Shown: positions 54,340 through 62,837, numbered from the stretch's first letter. The stretch: 64,000 bases of DNA from Lichenicoccus roseus (GCF_005844085.1 NZ_VCDI01000002.1:434001-498000), one strand, 5' to 3'. Made by a program: numbers and translations. The notes: generated from the letters alone by a model not told the origin.

Positions 54340-55884
54340 ATGCCTGACGCAAGTGATACCGTATTGCGGGATGTCGTTTCTCATCCAGAAGCGATATTTG
54401 CCTTCGATAATTCCTACGCCCGGATGCCGTCGCGCTTTTTCGCCCGTGTCGATCCCACGCCGGTCTCGGCGCCGCGCCTGATCTGCCTCAACCGGGGACT
54501 GGCGATCGAACTGGGCGTCGATCCGGATCGCCTCGGCAACGCGGATGCGGTGCAGGTGCTGGCGGGAGCCACGGTGCCGGAAGGCGCCGAGCCGCTGGCG
54601 ATGGCCTATGCCGGCCACCAGTTCGGCAATTTCGTGCCACAGCTCGGCGACGGCAGGGCGCTGCTGCTGGGCGAGGTGATCGGCCGCGATGGGGTGCGAC
54701 GCGACATCCAGCTGAAGGGCTCCGGACCGACCCCGTTCTCGCGTCGTGGCGATGGCCGTGCCGCCCTCGGCCCGGCGCTGCGCGAGTTCATCGTCAGCGA
54801 GGCGATGGCGGCGCTCGGCATTCCCACCACGCGGTCGCTGGCGGTGGTGGCAACCGGCGAGACCGTCCGGCGCGAGCGTCCGTTGCAGGGCGCGGTGCTG
54901 ACGAGGGTGGCCAGGAGCCACGTCCGGGTCGGCACGTTCCAGTTCTTCCGGGCCCGCGAGGATGTCGACGGCCTGCGCCTGCTGGCCGACCATGTCATCG
55001 CGCGACACTATCCGGAGGTCGCATCGTCGGATCCTGCGCCGCTTGGCACGCAGTATCGCGCCATGCTGGAGCAGGTGGTCGCCCGGACCGCAGCGCTGAT
55101 CGCGCTCTGGCAGTCGGTCGGCTTCATCCACGGCGTCATGAACACCGACAACATGCAGGTCGCCGGCGAGACCATCGACTACGGGCCCTGCGCCTTCATG
55201 GACAGCTTCCATCCGGGCACGGTCTACAGCTCGATCGACGCCGGCGGTCGCTATGCCTATGGCAACCAGCCGCAGATCGGACACTGGAACATGGCGCGCC
55301 TGGCGGAAGCCATGCTGCCGCTGCTGGGCAGCGACCCGCAGGAAGCGGTCGATGCCGCCAACGCGGCCCTTGCGACCTTCCCAGACCGGTTCCAGGCGGC
55401 CTGGGACGCGGCATTCCGGCGCAAGCTCGGGCTGATGACCGGACAGGACACGGACCGGACGCTGGCGCATGACCTGCTGACCATCATGGCCGGGCAGGGT
55501 GCCGACTTCACCCTGACGTTCCGGCGCCTGTCCGACCTCGCGGCGCCCGGTGCCGGCGAGGAGGCGATGGCGGCGTTCCGCTCGCTGTTCGCGCAACCGA
55601 TGGCCGTGGACGACTGGCTCGCCACCTGGCGACAGCGGACCGCGCAGGAAGCGGGTGAACCGATGGAGCGGCTGCGTGCGATGCGCAATGTCAACCCCGC
55701 CTTCATCCCGCGCAACCACCAGGTCGAGCACGCCCTGGTGGCTGCCGAGACCGGGACGACCGGGCCGCTCGAGGATCTTGTCGAGGTTCTCCGGCGACCG
55801 TTCGACAATCAGCCGGGCCGTGCGGCGTATGCACTGCCGCCGCGCCCGGAACAGGTCGTCGCGGCGACCTTCTGCGGGACCTGA
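54340..55884 (+). CDS. selO: protein adenylyltransferase SelO (YdiU family)
   Basis: A 514-aa SelO pseudokinase that transfers AMP from ATP to Ser, Thr or Tyr of redox-related proteins. The ATP site has RDIQLKGSGPTPFSRRGDG and LREFIVSEAMAALGIPTTR. The catalytic centre is GFIHGVMNTDNMQVAGETID with DYGPCAFMD. The C-terminus ends in CGT with an ordinary Cys codon and a normal TGA stop. The upstream 120 bp are AT-rich with two pairs of direct repeats. ATG at 54340. Confidence 0.95.
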   Translation: MPDASDTVLRDVVSHPEAIFAFDNSYARMPSRFFARVDPTPVSAPRLICLNRGLAIELGVDPDRLGNADAVQVLAGATVPEGAEPLAMAYAGHQFGNFVPQLGDGRALLLGEVIGRDGVRRDIQLKGSGPTPFSRRGDGRAALGPALREFIVSEAMAALGIPTTRSLAVVATGETVRRERPLQGAVLTRVARSHVRVGTFQFFRAREDVDGLRLLADHVIARHYPEVASSDPAPLGTQYRAMLEQVVARTAALIALWQSVGFIHGVMNTDNMQVAGETIDYGPCAFMDSFHPGTVYSSIDAGGRYAYGNQPQIGHWNMARLAEAMLPLLGSDPQEAVDAANAALATFPDRFQAAWDAAFRRKLGLMTGQDTDRTLAHDLLTIMAGQGADFTLTFRRLSDLAAPGAGEEAMAAFRSLFAQPMAVDDWLATWRQRTAQEAGEPMERLRAMRNVNPAFIPRNHQVEHALVAAETGTTGPLEDLVEVLRRPFDNQPGRAAYALPPRPEQVVAATFCGT

Positions 55885-55919
55885 GGAAGATACCTCAGGT
55901 CGCGATCAGGCCATCGCCA

Positions 55920-56372
55920 TCAGCGGCCGTGGCCGCCGCCGAACCCACCATGGCCGCCGCCGCCGAACCCGCCTCCGTGAAACCCGCCATAGCCGCCACC
56001 GTAGCCACCGCGGTAGCCGCCATAACCACCACGGTAACCGCCATAGCCGCCACGGTAGCCGCCGTAGCCGAAACCGCGTCCGTAGAAGCCGCCATAGTAA
56101 CCCAGGCCGTAGCCGAAATACGGAGCGCCCCATGTCCAGCCGCCGTAGTAGGCCGGATAACCATAGCCATAGTACGGATAGCCGTAACCGCCGCCGTAAC
56201 CACCGTAGTAGTAGCCGGGGTAGCCATATCCATAGCCGTAGCCGTACGGCGTCACGGTGCACCCGGCAACGCCGAGGAGCGCTGCGGCGCCGAAGAGGCG
56301 TGACAGGCGTGCCGCCCGGCTGGCGACGCGGACCGGCGACAGGACGGAAGATGATGGTGACAACTGCTTCAT
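55920..56372 (-). CDS. Gly/Tyr-rich lipoprotein with tandem GGYR repeats
   Basis: A 150-aa protein. A basic, Ser-rich N-terminus leads to a hydrophobic stretch and lipobox LLGVAGC (Cys38). The mature part is almost only Gly, Tyr, Phe and Arg: a GYGYGYGYPGYYYGGYG run, then GGYRGGY repeated three times, then Gly/His-rich (GGFHGGGF, GGHGGFGGGHGR). Such sequences occur in surface or envelope proteins, and low-complexity Gly/Tyr chains can self-associate. ATG 56372 is preferred over 56450 since it gives a plausible signal. Function unknown. Confidence 0.65.
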   Translation of the reverse strand: MKQLSPSSSVLSPVRVASRAARLSRLFGAAALLGVAGCTVTPYGYGYGYGYPGYYYGGYGGGYGYPYYGYGYPAYYGGWTWGAPYFGYGLGYYGGFYGRGFGYGGYRGGYGGYRGGYGGYRGGYGGGYGGFHGGGFGGGGHGGFGGGHGR

Positions 56373-56521
56373 TTCAATTCCGGCCAAGCTGATCGACAAC
56401 GATGATCGCCTGACGGAATATGGTCCGGCAACGTAACGCGAACATTGCACCGGGTCTCACATCCCGGTGAACCGCTCCCGTGTCAACGGGTCGGGCTCCT
56501 GCAGACGCGAGGCAAGGGACG

Positions 56522-56692
56522 TCAGTTGCCGTGCAGGTAGCGGACGGTATCGACCAGACCGGCGATCGAGATCGGCGTCACCAGCATGCAGATCGCGAGG
56601 AGCACGATCAGCACGGTGACCAGGTTGTCGCTCGGACCGGCGCGCTCGCGCTTCTCACGCTTCGGCTCGAAATCGATCCCGTCGAAGGGCAT
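56522..56692 (-). CDS. small single-helix membrane protein
   Basis: A 56-aa protein. A charged N-terminus (MPFDGIDFEPKREKRERAG) is followed by one membrane helix (NLVTVLIVLLAICMLVTPIS) and a short tail. ATG 56692 is chosen; the frame is open up to 56755. The clean charge-then-helix design suggests a real membrane peptide, but no family is recognised. Confidence 0.55.
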   Translation of the reverse strand: MPFDGIDFEPKREKRERAGPSDNLVTVLIVLLAICMLVTPISIAGLVDTVRYLHGN

Positions 56693-56845
56693 GGCGGTGG
56701 AGGTCTCCCTGCGGCTCGATTGCCTTTCCTTCATCATATAGCGAATGCACGACAAAAGCTGCCTCTTCGCGCAGTCACGCCTTGAGGAAGTGTTAACCGC
56801 GCACCCCTAGCGTCGCAGCACGCGGCAGGGCCGGGGCGGGGAGCC

Positions 56846-58222
56846 ATGATGCACGGCGAGGCGGACGCGGCGGCGACCCGGCGCGATCTGGCGCAGGCCC
56901 GCCATCTCGCCGCGAGCGGAGCGGACGATGCCGCCAGGGCCGCCTATCTCGACCTGCTGCGGACGCAGCCGACGCTGTGTCCGGCGCTGGTCGAACTCGG
57001 AGCGCTCGCCCTTGCCGGCGGCTACCGGTCCGCCGCCCGCACCGCCTGGCAACAGGCAGCGCTTCATCATCCGCACAATGCTGTGGCGCAGGCGGCCCTC
57101 GCCATCCTGCTGCTCGAGGATGGGGAGGTGGCGGCGGCCCGGGTGCATCTCGACCGCGCGCTGGCGGCGGACCCGGCATGCCGGCCGGCCCACGAGGCGA
57201 TGGCGCAGCTGCTGGAGGCGGAAGGCGATCCGGCGGCGGCGGCACTGGCCCGTCATCGCGGCTTCGCAGGCCATGCGACGAGCCGGCGCCGCTATCGCGG
57301 GCCGGGCGACGGCATCGGCCTGCTGCTGCTGGTATGTGCGCGCGGCGGCAATGTCCCGGTGCGGCGCTGGATCGACGATCGTCGCTATGCGGTGACGACG
57401 CTCTGCCCCGAATATCATCCGGAGGGCAGCCCGCTGCCGCCGCATGCCCTGGTGGTGAACGCGATCGGCGACGCCGACCTGGGCGGGGTAGCCCTTGCCT
57501 GCGCCGAGCGGCTGCTGGCCGACGACCGGACGCCGGTGATCAACCAGCCGGCGCACGTGTGCCGCACCACGAGGCTGCACAACGCCGGCAGGCTGGCCGC
57601 GGTGCCGGGCGTGGTCACGCCGCGCATGCTCTGCCTGCCGCGCGCCCGGATCGCGGCGGCGGGGGTGCTCGGCTTTCCGCTGCTGCTCCGCGTGCCGGGG
57701 CTGCATACGGGGCGGCATTTCATCGAGGTCACGTCCGGGGCGGGCCTGGCGAAGGCGGCGGCGTCGCTGCCGGGCGACGAACTCCTCGCCATGGAGAGGC
57801 TCGATGCGCGCCGCCCCGACGGGCTCTGGCACAAGTATCGCGTCATGCTGATCGGCGGCGAACTGTACCCGCTGCACCTCGCCCTCAGCAGGCACTGGAA
57901 GGTGCACTACTTCACCGCGGCGATGGCGGAGGATGCGTGCTACCGCGAGGAGGAGCGCCGCTTCCTTGCCGACATGCAGGGTTGCCTCGGGGTGCGCGCG
58001 ATGACGGCGCTGCGCGGCATCGCGGCGCAACTCGGCCTCGACTACGCCGGCATCGACTTTGCGATCGACGCCGGCGGATCGGTGCTGCTGTTCGAGGCCA
58101 ATGCGACGATGGCGATCCATCCGCCGGATCCGGATCCGCGCTGGCACTATCGCCGTCCGGCGGTGGCCGAAGCCGTTGCCGCGGCCACGCGCATGCTGCG
58201 GACGTTCGAGGGCACCGACTAG
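56846..58222 (+). CDS. TPR and ATP-grasp-like two-domain protein
   Basis: A 458-aa cytoplasmic protein. Residues about 5-145 form three or four tetratricopeptide repeats (AAYLDLLRTQPTLCPALVEL, ARTAWQQAALHHPHNAVAQA, ARVHLDRALAADPACRPAHE). The rest reads like an ATP-grasp ligase: NAIGDADLGG, VINQPAHVCRTTRLHN, LLLRVPGLHTGRHFIEV (in place of the usual Lys/Gly loop), HKYRVMLIGGELYPLHLA, and the metal-binding end VLLFEANATMAI. Ligases of this fold join an acid to an amine with ATP. GGAG precedes ATG 56846. It is convergent with a TonB receptor gene and shares the stop tetranucleotide CTAG with it. Confidence 0.75.
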   Translation: MMHGEADAAATRRDLAQARHLAASGADDAARAAYLDLLRTQPTLCPALVELGALALAGGYRSAARTAWQQAALHHPHNAVAQAALAILLLEDGEVAAARVHLDRALAADPACRPAHEAMAQLLEAEGDPAAAALARHRGFAGHATSRRRYRGPGDGIGLLLLVCARGGNVPVRRWIDDRRYAVTTLCPEYHPEGSPLPPHALVVNAIGDADLGGVALACAERLLADDRTPVINQPAHVCRTTRLHNAGRLAAVPGVVTPRMLCLPRARIAAAGVLGFPLLLRVPGLHTGRHFIEVTSGAGLAKAAASLPGDELLAMERLDARRPDGLWHKYRVMLIGGELYPLHLALSRHWKVHYFTAAMAEDACYREEERRFLADMQGCLGVRAMTALRGIAAQLGLDYAGIDFAIDAGGSVLLFEANATMAIHPPDPDPRWHYRRPAVAEAVAAATRMLRTFEGTD

Positions 58223-60393
58223 AAGCGTTGCGTGATCCCGGCGAGGATGCTGCGGCGCAGTCCATATTGCGGCGCACCGACACCGACACCACTGCCGTCG
58301 CGAATGATGTAGCGGCGGTCGAGCAGGTTCAGCACGTCGAGCCGCAGGCTGGTGCCGCGCGTTGCCAGGCTCCCGAAGCTCTGCACGAAGGCGAGGTTGA
58401 TGGTGTAGTAGCCCGGCAGCGCACGCCCGTTCGGAACCTCGCCGTCGGCGCGCAGGCCGGAGCCGACCACCAGGTCGGCGGAAGCGCGCAGCGGATGATC
58501 GGTTCGGTGGAACAGCGAACAGGCGGCGCCGCCCGATCCGGTCCAGCGCTGGTCATGATCGAGATGGATCCAGCGGTTGCTGATATAGGCCAGTTCGCCG
58601 GCGGTGAAGTCGAATTGCGATGAGACGATGTCCTTCCCGATGGCGCGCGACCAGGCGACGTTCGCATACAGCGACAGCGGTCCGCGATCGTAGGTCGTGC
58701 TGGCTTCGTAGCCGTGCACCTCGCCATGCGCGTAGTTGAACGCGGACAGGATGATCGGTGCGCCGAACTGGCCCTCGTCGATCAGGTTGGCGGCCTGCTT
58801 GTAGTAGGCATCGAGGCCGAGATGCAGGCCTTGCAGCACGATCTGGTCGACGCCGCCATCGAAGTAGTTGTCGCGCTCCGGCTGCACCCTGTCGTTCCGC
58901 AGCACCGACGCCGCGGCGCTGGTGTCGACGAAGCTGCCGATGCTGTTGCTGGTGACCTGCTCGAACGGCGGCGGCGTGAAGGTGCGCGAATAGCCGGCAT
59001 GCACGGTGGTGGTCCAGGTCGGCCGCCATACCACGTTGACGCGCGGGCTGAGCTGGGTCGCGCTGACATATTCGCTGACGCCGTCGAAGCGGACGCCATA
59101 GTTGATGGTGAGCCGGGGCAGGATGCGCCATTCGTCCTGGATGTAGAGGCCGTAGACCATGCCGGTCTTGCCGGAGCCGTCGTCGATCGAGAGCGGCGTG
59201 CTGCCGAATACCGGATTGCCGGCGTCATCGGTACCGGTCTGCGGCGAGACGACGGAGTGCGTGCTCGAAACGTTGCGCTCCACGAAAACCTGTTCGCCGG
59301 CACGCAGCGTGTGGCTGTCGTCGATCCGCCAGCCTGCATCGGTCTGCGAGCCGGTCGACATCACGGAACGTGCCGCGGTCTGGCTGATGCCGTCGAACAG
59401 CAGGTCGCCGACCGCATCCGGCGAGTAGTACAGGCTGCTGTAGCGGGTGAAGACCGAACTCTGCAGGGTCAGGCTGCCGATCACCTTCTGCAGCGACAGG
59501 ATGCCGAAATCGGTGATCTCCTTCTGGTGCTCGGCAAGGTTGCGGCTGTCGAAGCCGGTGATGCCGTCATAGGACAGGCCGAGCCCGGGGACCTGGCCGG
59601 GATTGTCGGGGATCTGGTACTCCGCATCGGACACGCCGGCCACCAGGCTGAGGCGCGTATCCGCATCGGCGGTAAAGGTCAGCTTCGCCAGGCCGTGGTA
59701 CTGGTTGCTGAGGTCGTGGATGGGCTCGAAGGTGCTGGTCGGGTTCTCGATGCCGACGCGGGTGTGCAGGAAGTCCCCGGTGACGAACAGGTCCCAGCGC
59801 CCGGATGCGACGCCGTACGCCAATGAGGGCTGGAGATAGTCCCGTGCCCCGCCGTAGAGCGATACCTCGCCTCCGGGCGAGTTGCTGCCGCTCTTGACGT
59901 CGATATCGATGACGGCGGCATCAAGGAAACCATACTGGGCAGGAAGCGCCCCGGTGACCAGCGACAGGTCGTGTGCGAAGCGGGTCTCCAGGCTCTGGCC
60001 GAACACCGCCAGACCTTCCGGCAGCTGCACGCCGTCGAGACGGAACTGCACCTCGTTGTGGTCGCCGCGTACGTGGATCTGGCCGAAGCTGTCCTGCGCG
60101 ACGCCGGGCGCCTGCAGCAGGACCTGGTTGAGCGGCGTGTTGTCGCCCTGCGGGATGGTGCGTAGCGCGGACGGGCCGAAGCGATAGACCTCGGCGCCGG
60201 TGTCGGACTGCAGCCCCGCCCGCGCCAAGTCGAGCCTGACGGTGATCTGCTCCGGCCGGTCCGGCAAGGTCGAGGCCACCACCGTATCCTGCGGCGTGGC
60301 ACCCGGCGCCGTCTGTGCCCGTGCTCCGGGGCAGGCGACACCCGCGCAGGCGAACGGGATCAGCAGGAGAAGGGGTCGGACAGGAACACGCAT
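58219..60393 (-). CDS. TonB-dependent outer-membrane receptor, possibly zinc-regulated
   Basis: A 724-aa receptor with a signal peptide (cleavage near ARAQ), then a plug: RTIPQGDNTPLNQVLLQAPG, VRGDHNEVQFRLDGVQLPEG, ALPAQYGFLDAAVIDIDVKSG. The barrel ends in the aromatic SILAGITQRF. A perfect 21-bp palindrome with a GTTATA-N-TATAAC core lies 15-35 nt before the ATG, the core I recall for Zur (zinc uptake regulator) boxes. ZnuD-like zinc uptake is therefore a hypothesis; the protein is not notably His-rich. A copper or other metal or ligand is also possible. Confidence 0.92.
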   Translation of the reverse strand: MRVPVRPLLLLIPFACAGVACPGARAQTAPGATPQDTVVASTLPDRPEQITVRLDLARAGLQSDTGAEVYRFGPSALRTIPQGDNTPLNQVLLQAPGVAQDSFGQIHVRGDHNEVQFRLDGVQLPEGLAVFGQSLETRFAHDLSLVTGALPAQYGFLDAAVIDIDVKSGSNSPGGEVSLYGGARDYLQPSLAYGVASGRWDLFVTGDFLHTRVGIENPTSTFEPIHDLSNQYHGLAKLTFTADADTRLSLVAGVSDAEYQIPDNPGQVPGLGLSYDGITGFDSRNLAEHQKEITDFGILSLQKVIGSLTLQSSVFTRYSSLYYSPDAVGDLLFDGISQTAARSVMSTGSQTDAGWRIDDSHTLRAGEQVFVERNVSSTHSVVSPQTGTDDAGNPVFGSTPLSIDDGSGKTGMVYGLYIQDEWRILPRLTINYGVRFDGVSEYVSATQLSPRVNVVWRPTWTTTVHAGYSRTFTPPPFEQVTSNSIGSFVDTSAAASVLRNDRVQPERDNYFDGGVDQIVLQGLHLGLDAYYKQAANLIDEGQFGAPIILSAFNYAHGEVHGYEASTTYDRGPLSLYANVAWSRAIGKDIVSSQFDFTAGELAYISNRWIHLDHDQRWTGSGGAACSLFHRTDHPLRASADLVVGSGLRADGEVPNGRALPGYYTINLAFVQSFGSLATRGTSLRLDVLNLLDRRYIIRDGSGVGVGAPQYGLRRSILAGITQRF

Positions 60394-60407
60394 CGGGCCG
60401 GGCAGTG

Positions 60408-60428
60408 CAACGTTATACTATAACGTTG
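60408..60428 (-). promoter_or_regulatory. perfect 21-bp palindrome, Zur-like operator
   Basis: The arms CAACGTTATA and TATAACGTTG surround one central base. The core GTTATACTATAAC fits the Zur-box pattern GTTATANTATAAC that I recall from comparative work on proteobacterial zinc regulons. It sits between the expected promoter region and the start of the TonB receptor gene, ideal for repression. Confidence 0.7.
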
Positions 60429-60473
60429 TAGGTTCAATTCATCGAGGCTGTCCAGGACTCCCATGAGGGATGA

Positions 60474-61001
60474 TCAGGCTCTTTCCTCGTCCGCGTCGGT
60501 TCCCATCGTCTGCATGAGCAGGGCCATGCGTGTCAGGCTCACATCGTAGAGCCTTGCGAGTTTCTTCCAGTGGCGAACCTCGACCGGCGCCGCACCTGCC
60601 TCGACTGCAGCGATCACGCTCGGCATGGAGAAGCCCAAGGCTACGGCTACCGCCTTCTGGGTAAGGCCGGCCCGCTGCCGCAGTCGCCTGAGGGTCTCGC
60701 CCAGCTGCACCGAGTTGCGGCCCACGGCATGGGGAACGGCCTTCGATCCGTCCGTTGCGCCGGCCTCCGGAAGTCTCACCTGGATCGTTTCGCCGACCTT
60801 GATCGCGGTGGTGAAGGAAAAGTCCCGTCCGAACACCAACGTCCAGCCGCACATCCAGGTGTCCGGCGCCGTCTCGAGCCAGAACTGGATCTCGTCATCC
60901 AGCTTCGGCTTGAGCGCGTTGCAGGTGTAGTAGTGGCCGTCCATCGGATACAGGCCCAGCTTCAGGTTCTTGCGACGGACCTGAAGGATATGTTTCGTCA
61001 C
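60474..61001 (-). CDS. Xre-type regulator with a novel N-terminal domain
   Basis: A 175-aa protein. The C-terminal part (about residues 98-160) is an Xre helix-turn-helix: QLGETLRRLRQRAGLTQKA, then ALGFSMPSVIAAVEAGAAP and LARLYDVSLTRMALLMQ. The N-terminal 90 residues (GHYYTCNALKPKLDDEIQFW, TWMCGWTLVFGRDFSF) form a beta-rich domain that I do not recognise and that could sense a ligand. The start is a GTG at 61001 overlapping the stop of the 85-codon frame upstream as GTGA. A good minus-strand promoter lies at 61321-61350. Confidence 0.75.
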   Translation of the reverse strand: MTKHILQVRRKNLKLGLYPMDGHYYTCNALKPKLDDEIQFWLETAPDTWMCGWTLVFGRDFSFTTAIKVGETIQVRLPEAGATDGSKAVPHAVGRNSVQLGETLRRLRQRAGLTQKAVAVALGFSMPSVIAAVEAGAAPVEVRHWKKLARLYDVSLTRMALLMQTMGTDADEERA

Positions 61002-61255
61002 GGCCCGATCCTCGTTTCCTCGAGCGCTCGATCGTTGCTGCGGTCGATCCGGTCGCGGCCGACGGGTTCATGCCGGAGGCCAGGCGATGGCATGCGGCCA
61101 TCCACCGCAATCGAACCTGCCTTCGCTCGTCGCGCTGCATGCCGGGCGGCCGTCCGTGTGTCGTGCCCTTGACGTTTCTCCGGGAGGGCGTTGCCCATTG
61201 TGTAGCTCCGGGCTGCGCCTTCGGACCGCGCAGCAATCGCAGGTTCGTCAACCAT
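60998..61255 (-). CDS. possible small hypothetical protein upstream of the Xre gene
   Basis: An 85-codon frame whose stop overlaps the GTG of the Xre gene. It is rich in Arg, Ala and Ser and has no recognisable domain. Support comes only from the GTGA overlap and from its position about 55 nt after a predicted promoter. If it is not real, about 250 bp here are leader sequence of the Xre transcript. Confidence 0.3.
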   Translation of the reverse strand: MVDEPAIAARSEGAARSYTMGNALPEKRQGHDTRTAARHAARRAKAGSIAVDGRMPSPGLRHEPVGRDRIDRSNDRALEETRIGP

Positions 61256-61320
61256 CCGGTGGCTGACCAGGATGAGGGTATTGGCTACCGTGCTGGTTAC
61301 GGCATTCTACCGTGAACCAT

Positions 61321-61350
61321 ATTAGACAGAATTACTTACTAAGCTGTCAA
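61321..61350 (-). promoter_or_regulatory. predicted promoter of the Xre transcript with an inverted repeat
   Basis: On the minus strand TTGACA (61350-61345) is followed after 18 nt by TCTAAT (61326-61321). The region is unusually AT-rich. TTAGACAG (61322-61329) and CTGTCAAG (61344-61351) form an imperfect inverted repeat across the promoter elements, a likely operator for the divergent MarR regulator. Confidence 0.55.
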
Positions 61351-61379
61351 GCTTCAGTTCGGGAGCACGTCGAAGAACC

Positions 61380-61844
61380 ATGCCGGTCGGAACCTCGAGA
61401 CCGCTCGGGCTGCTGTTGCGGCGCGTCTATGACGTGTTCGTCGCAGGGACCTACGATGCGCTGGCGCTTGGAAGATACTGGGACATCCGGCCATCGCATG
61501 GCGCGGTGTTCCGTCATCTCGAGGACGGCGGCAGCCGTGTCAGCGTGATTGCGGCACGCGCCGGCATGACCAAGCAGAGCATGACCTACCTGGTCGAGGA
61601 TCTCGCAGCCCTCGGCTATGTCGAACTGGCACCGGATCCGACCGACGGGCGGGCCCGCCTGATCCACCTGACGGCCAAGGGTCAGGCACTGTGGACCGAG
61701 ATGATCCGGCTGAACGGGGAAGTCGAACAGCGGCTGCAGGGAAACCTGACGGCTACCGAAGTGGCGATGCTGCGTGACCTGCTGACCAGGCTGGTGAACG
61801 GCCTGGACAAGAAAGCGACCGCCGACCGCCCGATGCAGCCTTGA
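61380..61844 (+). CDS. MarR family transcriptional regulator
   Basis: A 154-aa winged-helix regulator. The MarR core has SHGAVFRHLEDGGSRVSVIA, AGMTKQSMTYLVEDL (recognition helix), GYVELAPDPTDGRARLIHLT (wing with the DxRxx pattern) and the C-terminal dimerisation helix. It is divergent from the Xre transcript and may control it through the inverted repeat at 61322-61351, and possibly itself. ATG at 61380; no strong ribosome binding site. Confidence 0.88.
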   Translation: MPVGTSRPLGLLLRRVYDVFVAGTYDALALGRYWDIRPSHGAVFRHLEDGGSRVSVIAARAGMTKQSMTYLVEDLAALGYVELAPDPTDGRARLIHLTAKGQALWTEMIRLNGEVEQRLQGNLTATEVAMLRDLLTRLVNGLDKKATADRPMQP

Positions 61845-61944
61845 CGCGACGGTGCTGTCGGTGATGCGCCAGCGTCCCGGGAAGCTAGCAACTCCCACGG
61901 TTACGCGAGGTTGAGCAGGGCCGCCTCCGGACCAGCCTGACGCC

Positions 61945-62541
61945 ATGAGCCACCACACCCTGCTGCATCGATCCCTCGATCCATTGGTGGTGCGCCTGGC
62001 GTCTACCCCGATCACACCAGACCACGTGACGTCTGTGCGCCTCGCGACAGCGCTGGCGGCTGCGGTTGCCGTCGCCTATGGCGGACCCTGGCTGGATGTC
62101 GGCGCCGCCCTGCTTCTGGTGTCCTGCATCCTCGATCGCCTTGATGGAGCCCTGGCTCGCCACACGCGCCGCTTCAGCGTGATGGGATCGCGCTACGACC
62201 TCGTGTCCGACTGCTTCTCGACGATGGCGACGTTCATCGGCCTCGGCATCGGGACACGCGCGGCCCTCGTGCCTTCGCTGTCGCCGCTTCTCGGCCTGAG
62301 CGGAGCGCTTGGCGTGATCACCCTGTTCTGGCGCCTCAACGTCTCGCGTCCCGATCCGGATCCGGGACGGCGCCGGCCGTTCGATCCCGATGATGCCATG
62401 CTGCTTCTCCCGCTGGCGATCTGGTGCGGCTGGAGCGACATCGTGCTGTTGCTGGTCGGGACCTGCACGCCACTTGCCGCCGCCGTCGTCTGCTTCGCCG
62501 TTCGCCCGTCCGCGACCTTGGCAGGCAGCGAGGGGAATTAG
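61945..62541 (+). CDS. CDP-alcohol phosphatidyltransferase family protein
   Basis: A 198-aa membrane enzyme with about five helices. The CDP-alcohol transferase motif is complete: DRLDGALAR followed after eight residues by G-x3-D-x3-D (MGSRYDLVSD). Such enzymes move a phosphatidyl group from CDP-diacylglycerol to an alcohol. The acceptor (inositol phosphate, glycerol phosphate or another) is not decided by sequence alone. ATG at 61945; it follows the MarR gene by 100 bp. Confidence 0.88.
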   Translation: MSHHTLLHRSLDPLVVRLASTPITPDHVTSVRLATALAAAVAVAYGGPWLDVGAALLLVSCILDRLDGALARHTRRFSVMGSRYDLVSDCFSTMATFIGLGIGTRAALVPSLSPLLGLSGALGVITLFWRLNVSRPDPDPGRRRPFDPDDAMLLLPLAIWCGWSDIVLLLVGTCTPLAAAVVCFAVRPSATLAGSEGN

Positions 62542-62631
62542 CCACGAGGCTGGAAGGTAGCGACCGATGGCCTCGAAACGACCGGGTCCTGCTTGAGCGC
62601 GAGACCGACATTGTCGGTCACTGGCGACCGC

Positions 62632-62717
62632 TGGTGGAGGGGGTTGGATTCGAACCAACGTAGGCGTACGCCAGCGGATTTACAGTCCGCCCCCTTTAGC
62701 CACTCGGGCACCCCTCC
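62632..62717 (-). tRNA. tRNA-Tyr (GTA)
   Basis: A class II tRNA on the minus strand, 86 nt with a long variable arm. Acceptor GGAGGGG pairs with CCCCTCC, the anticodon stem-loop is GCGGACTGTAAATCCGC with anticodon GTA, the variable arm is TGGCGTACGCCTACG, and the T arm is TTGG-TTCGAAT-CCAA. The 3' CCA is encoded (62632-62634). Confidence 0.97.
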
Positions 62718-62837
62718 GGTGGGAGGCGGACTAAGGCTGATCGCCTGGCGTGTCAATGTCGGTTTCGGGCCCGCCGAGCCCGGCCGGTGCTCCAGGCGCC
62801 GTGACGTCCCCGACGGTGCCCTCTATGCTCCCGCCGC

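Noticed and set aside
55870-55884. Selenocysteine at the C-terminus of SelO.
   Set aside because: The Cys is encoded by TGC, followed by Gly-Thr and a normal TGA stop; no SECIS-like hairpin follows.
55930-56100. Short repeats resembling a CRISPR or satellite array.
   Set aside because: The repeats code in frame for GGY and GGYR units; no spacers exist.
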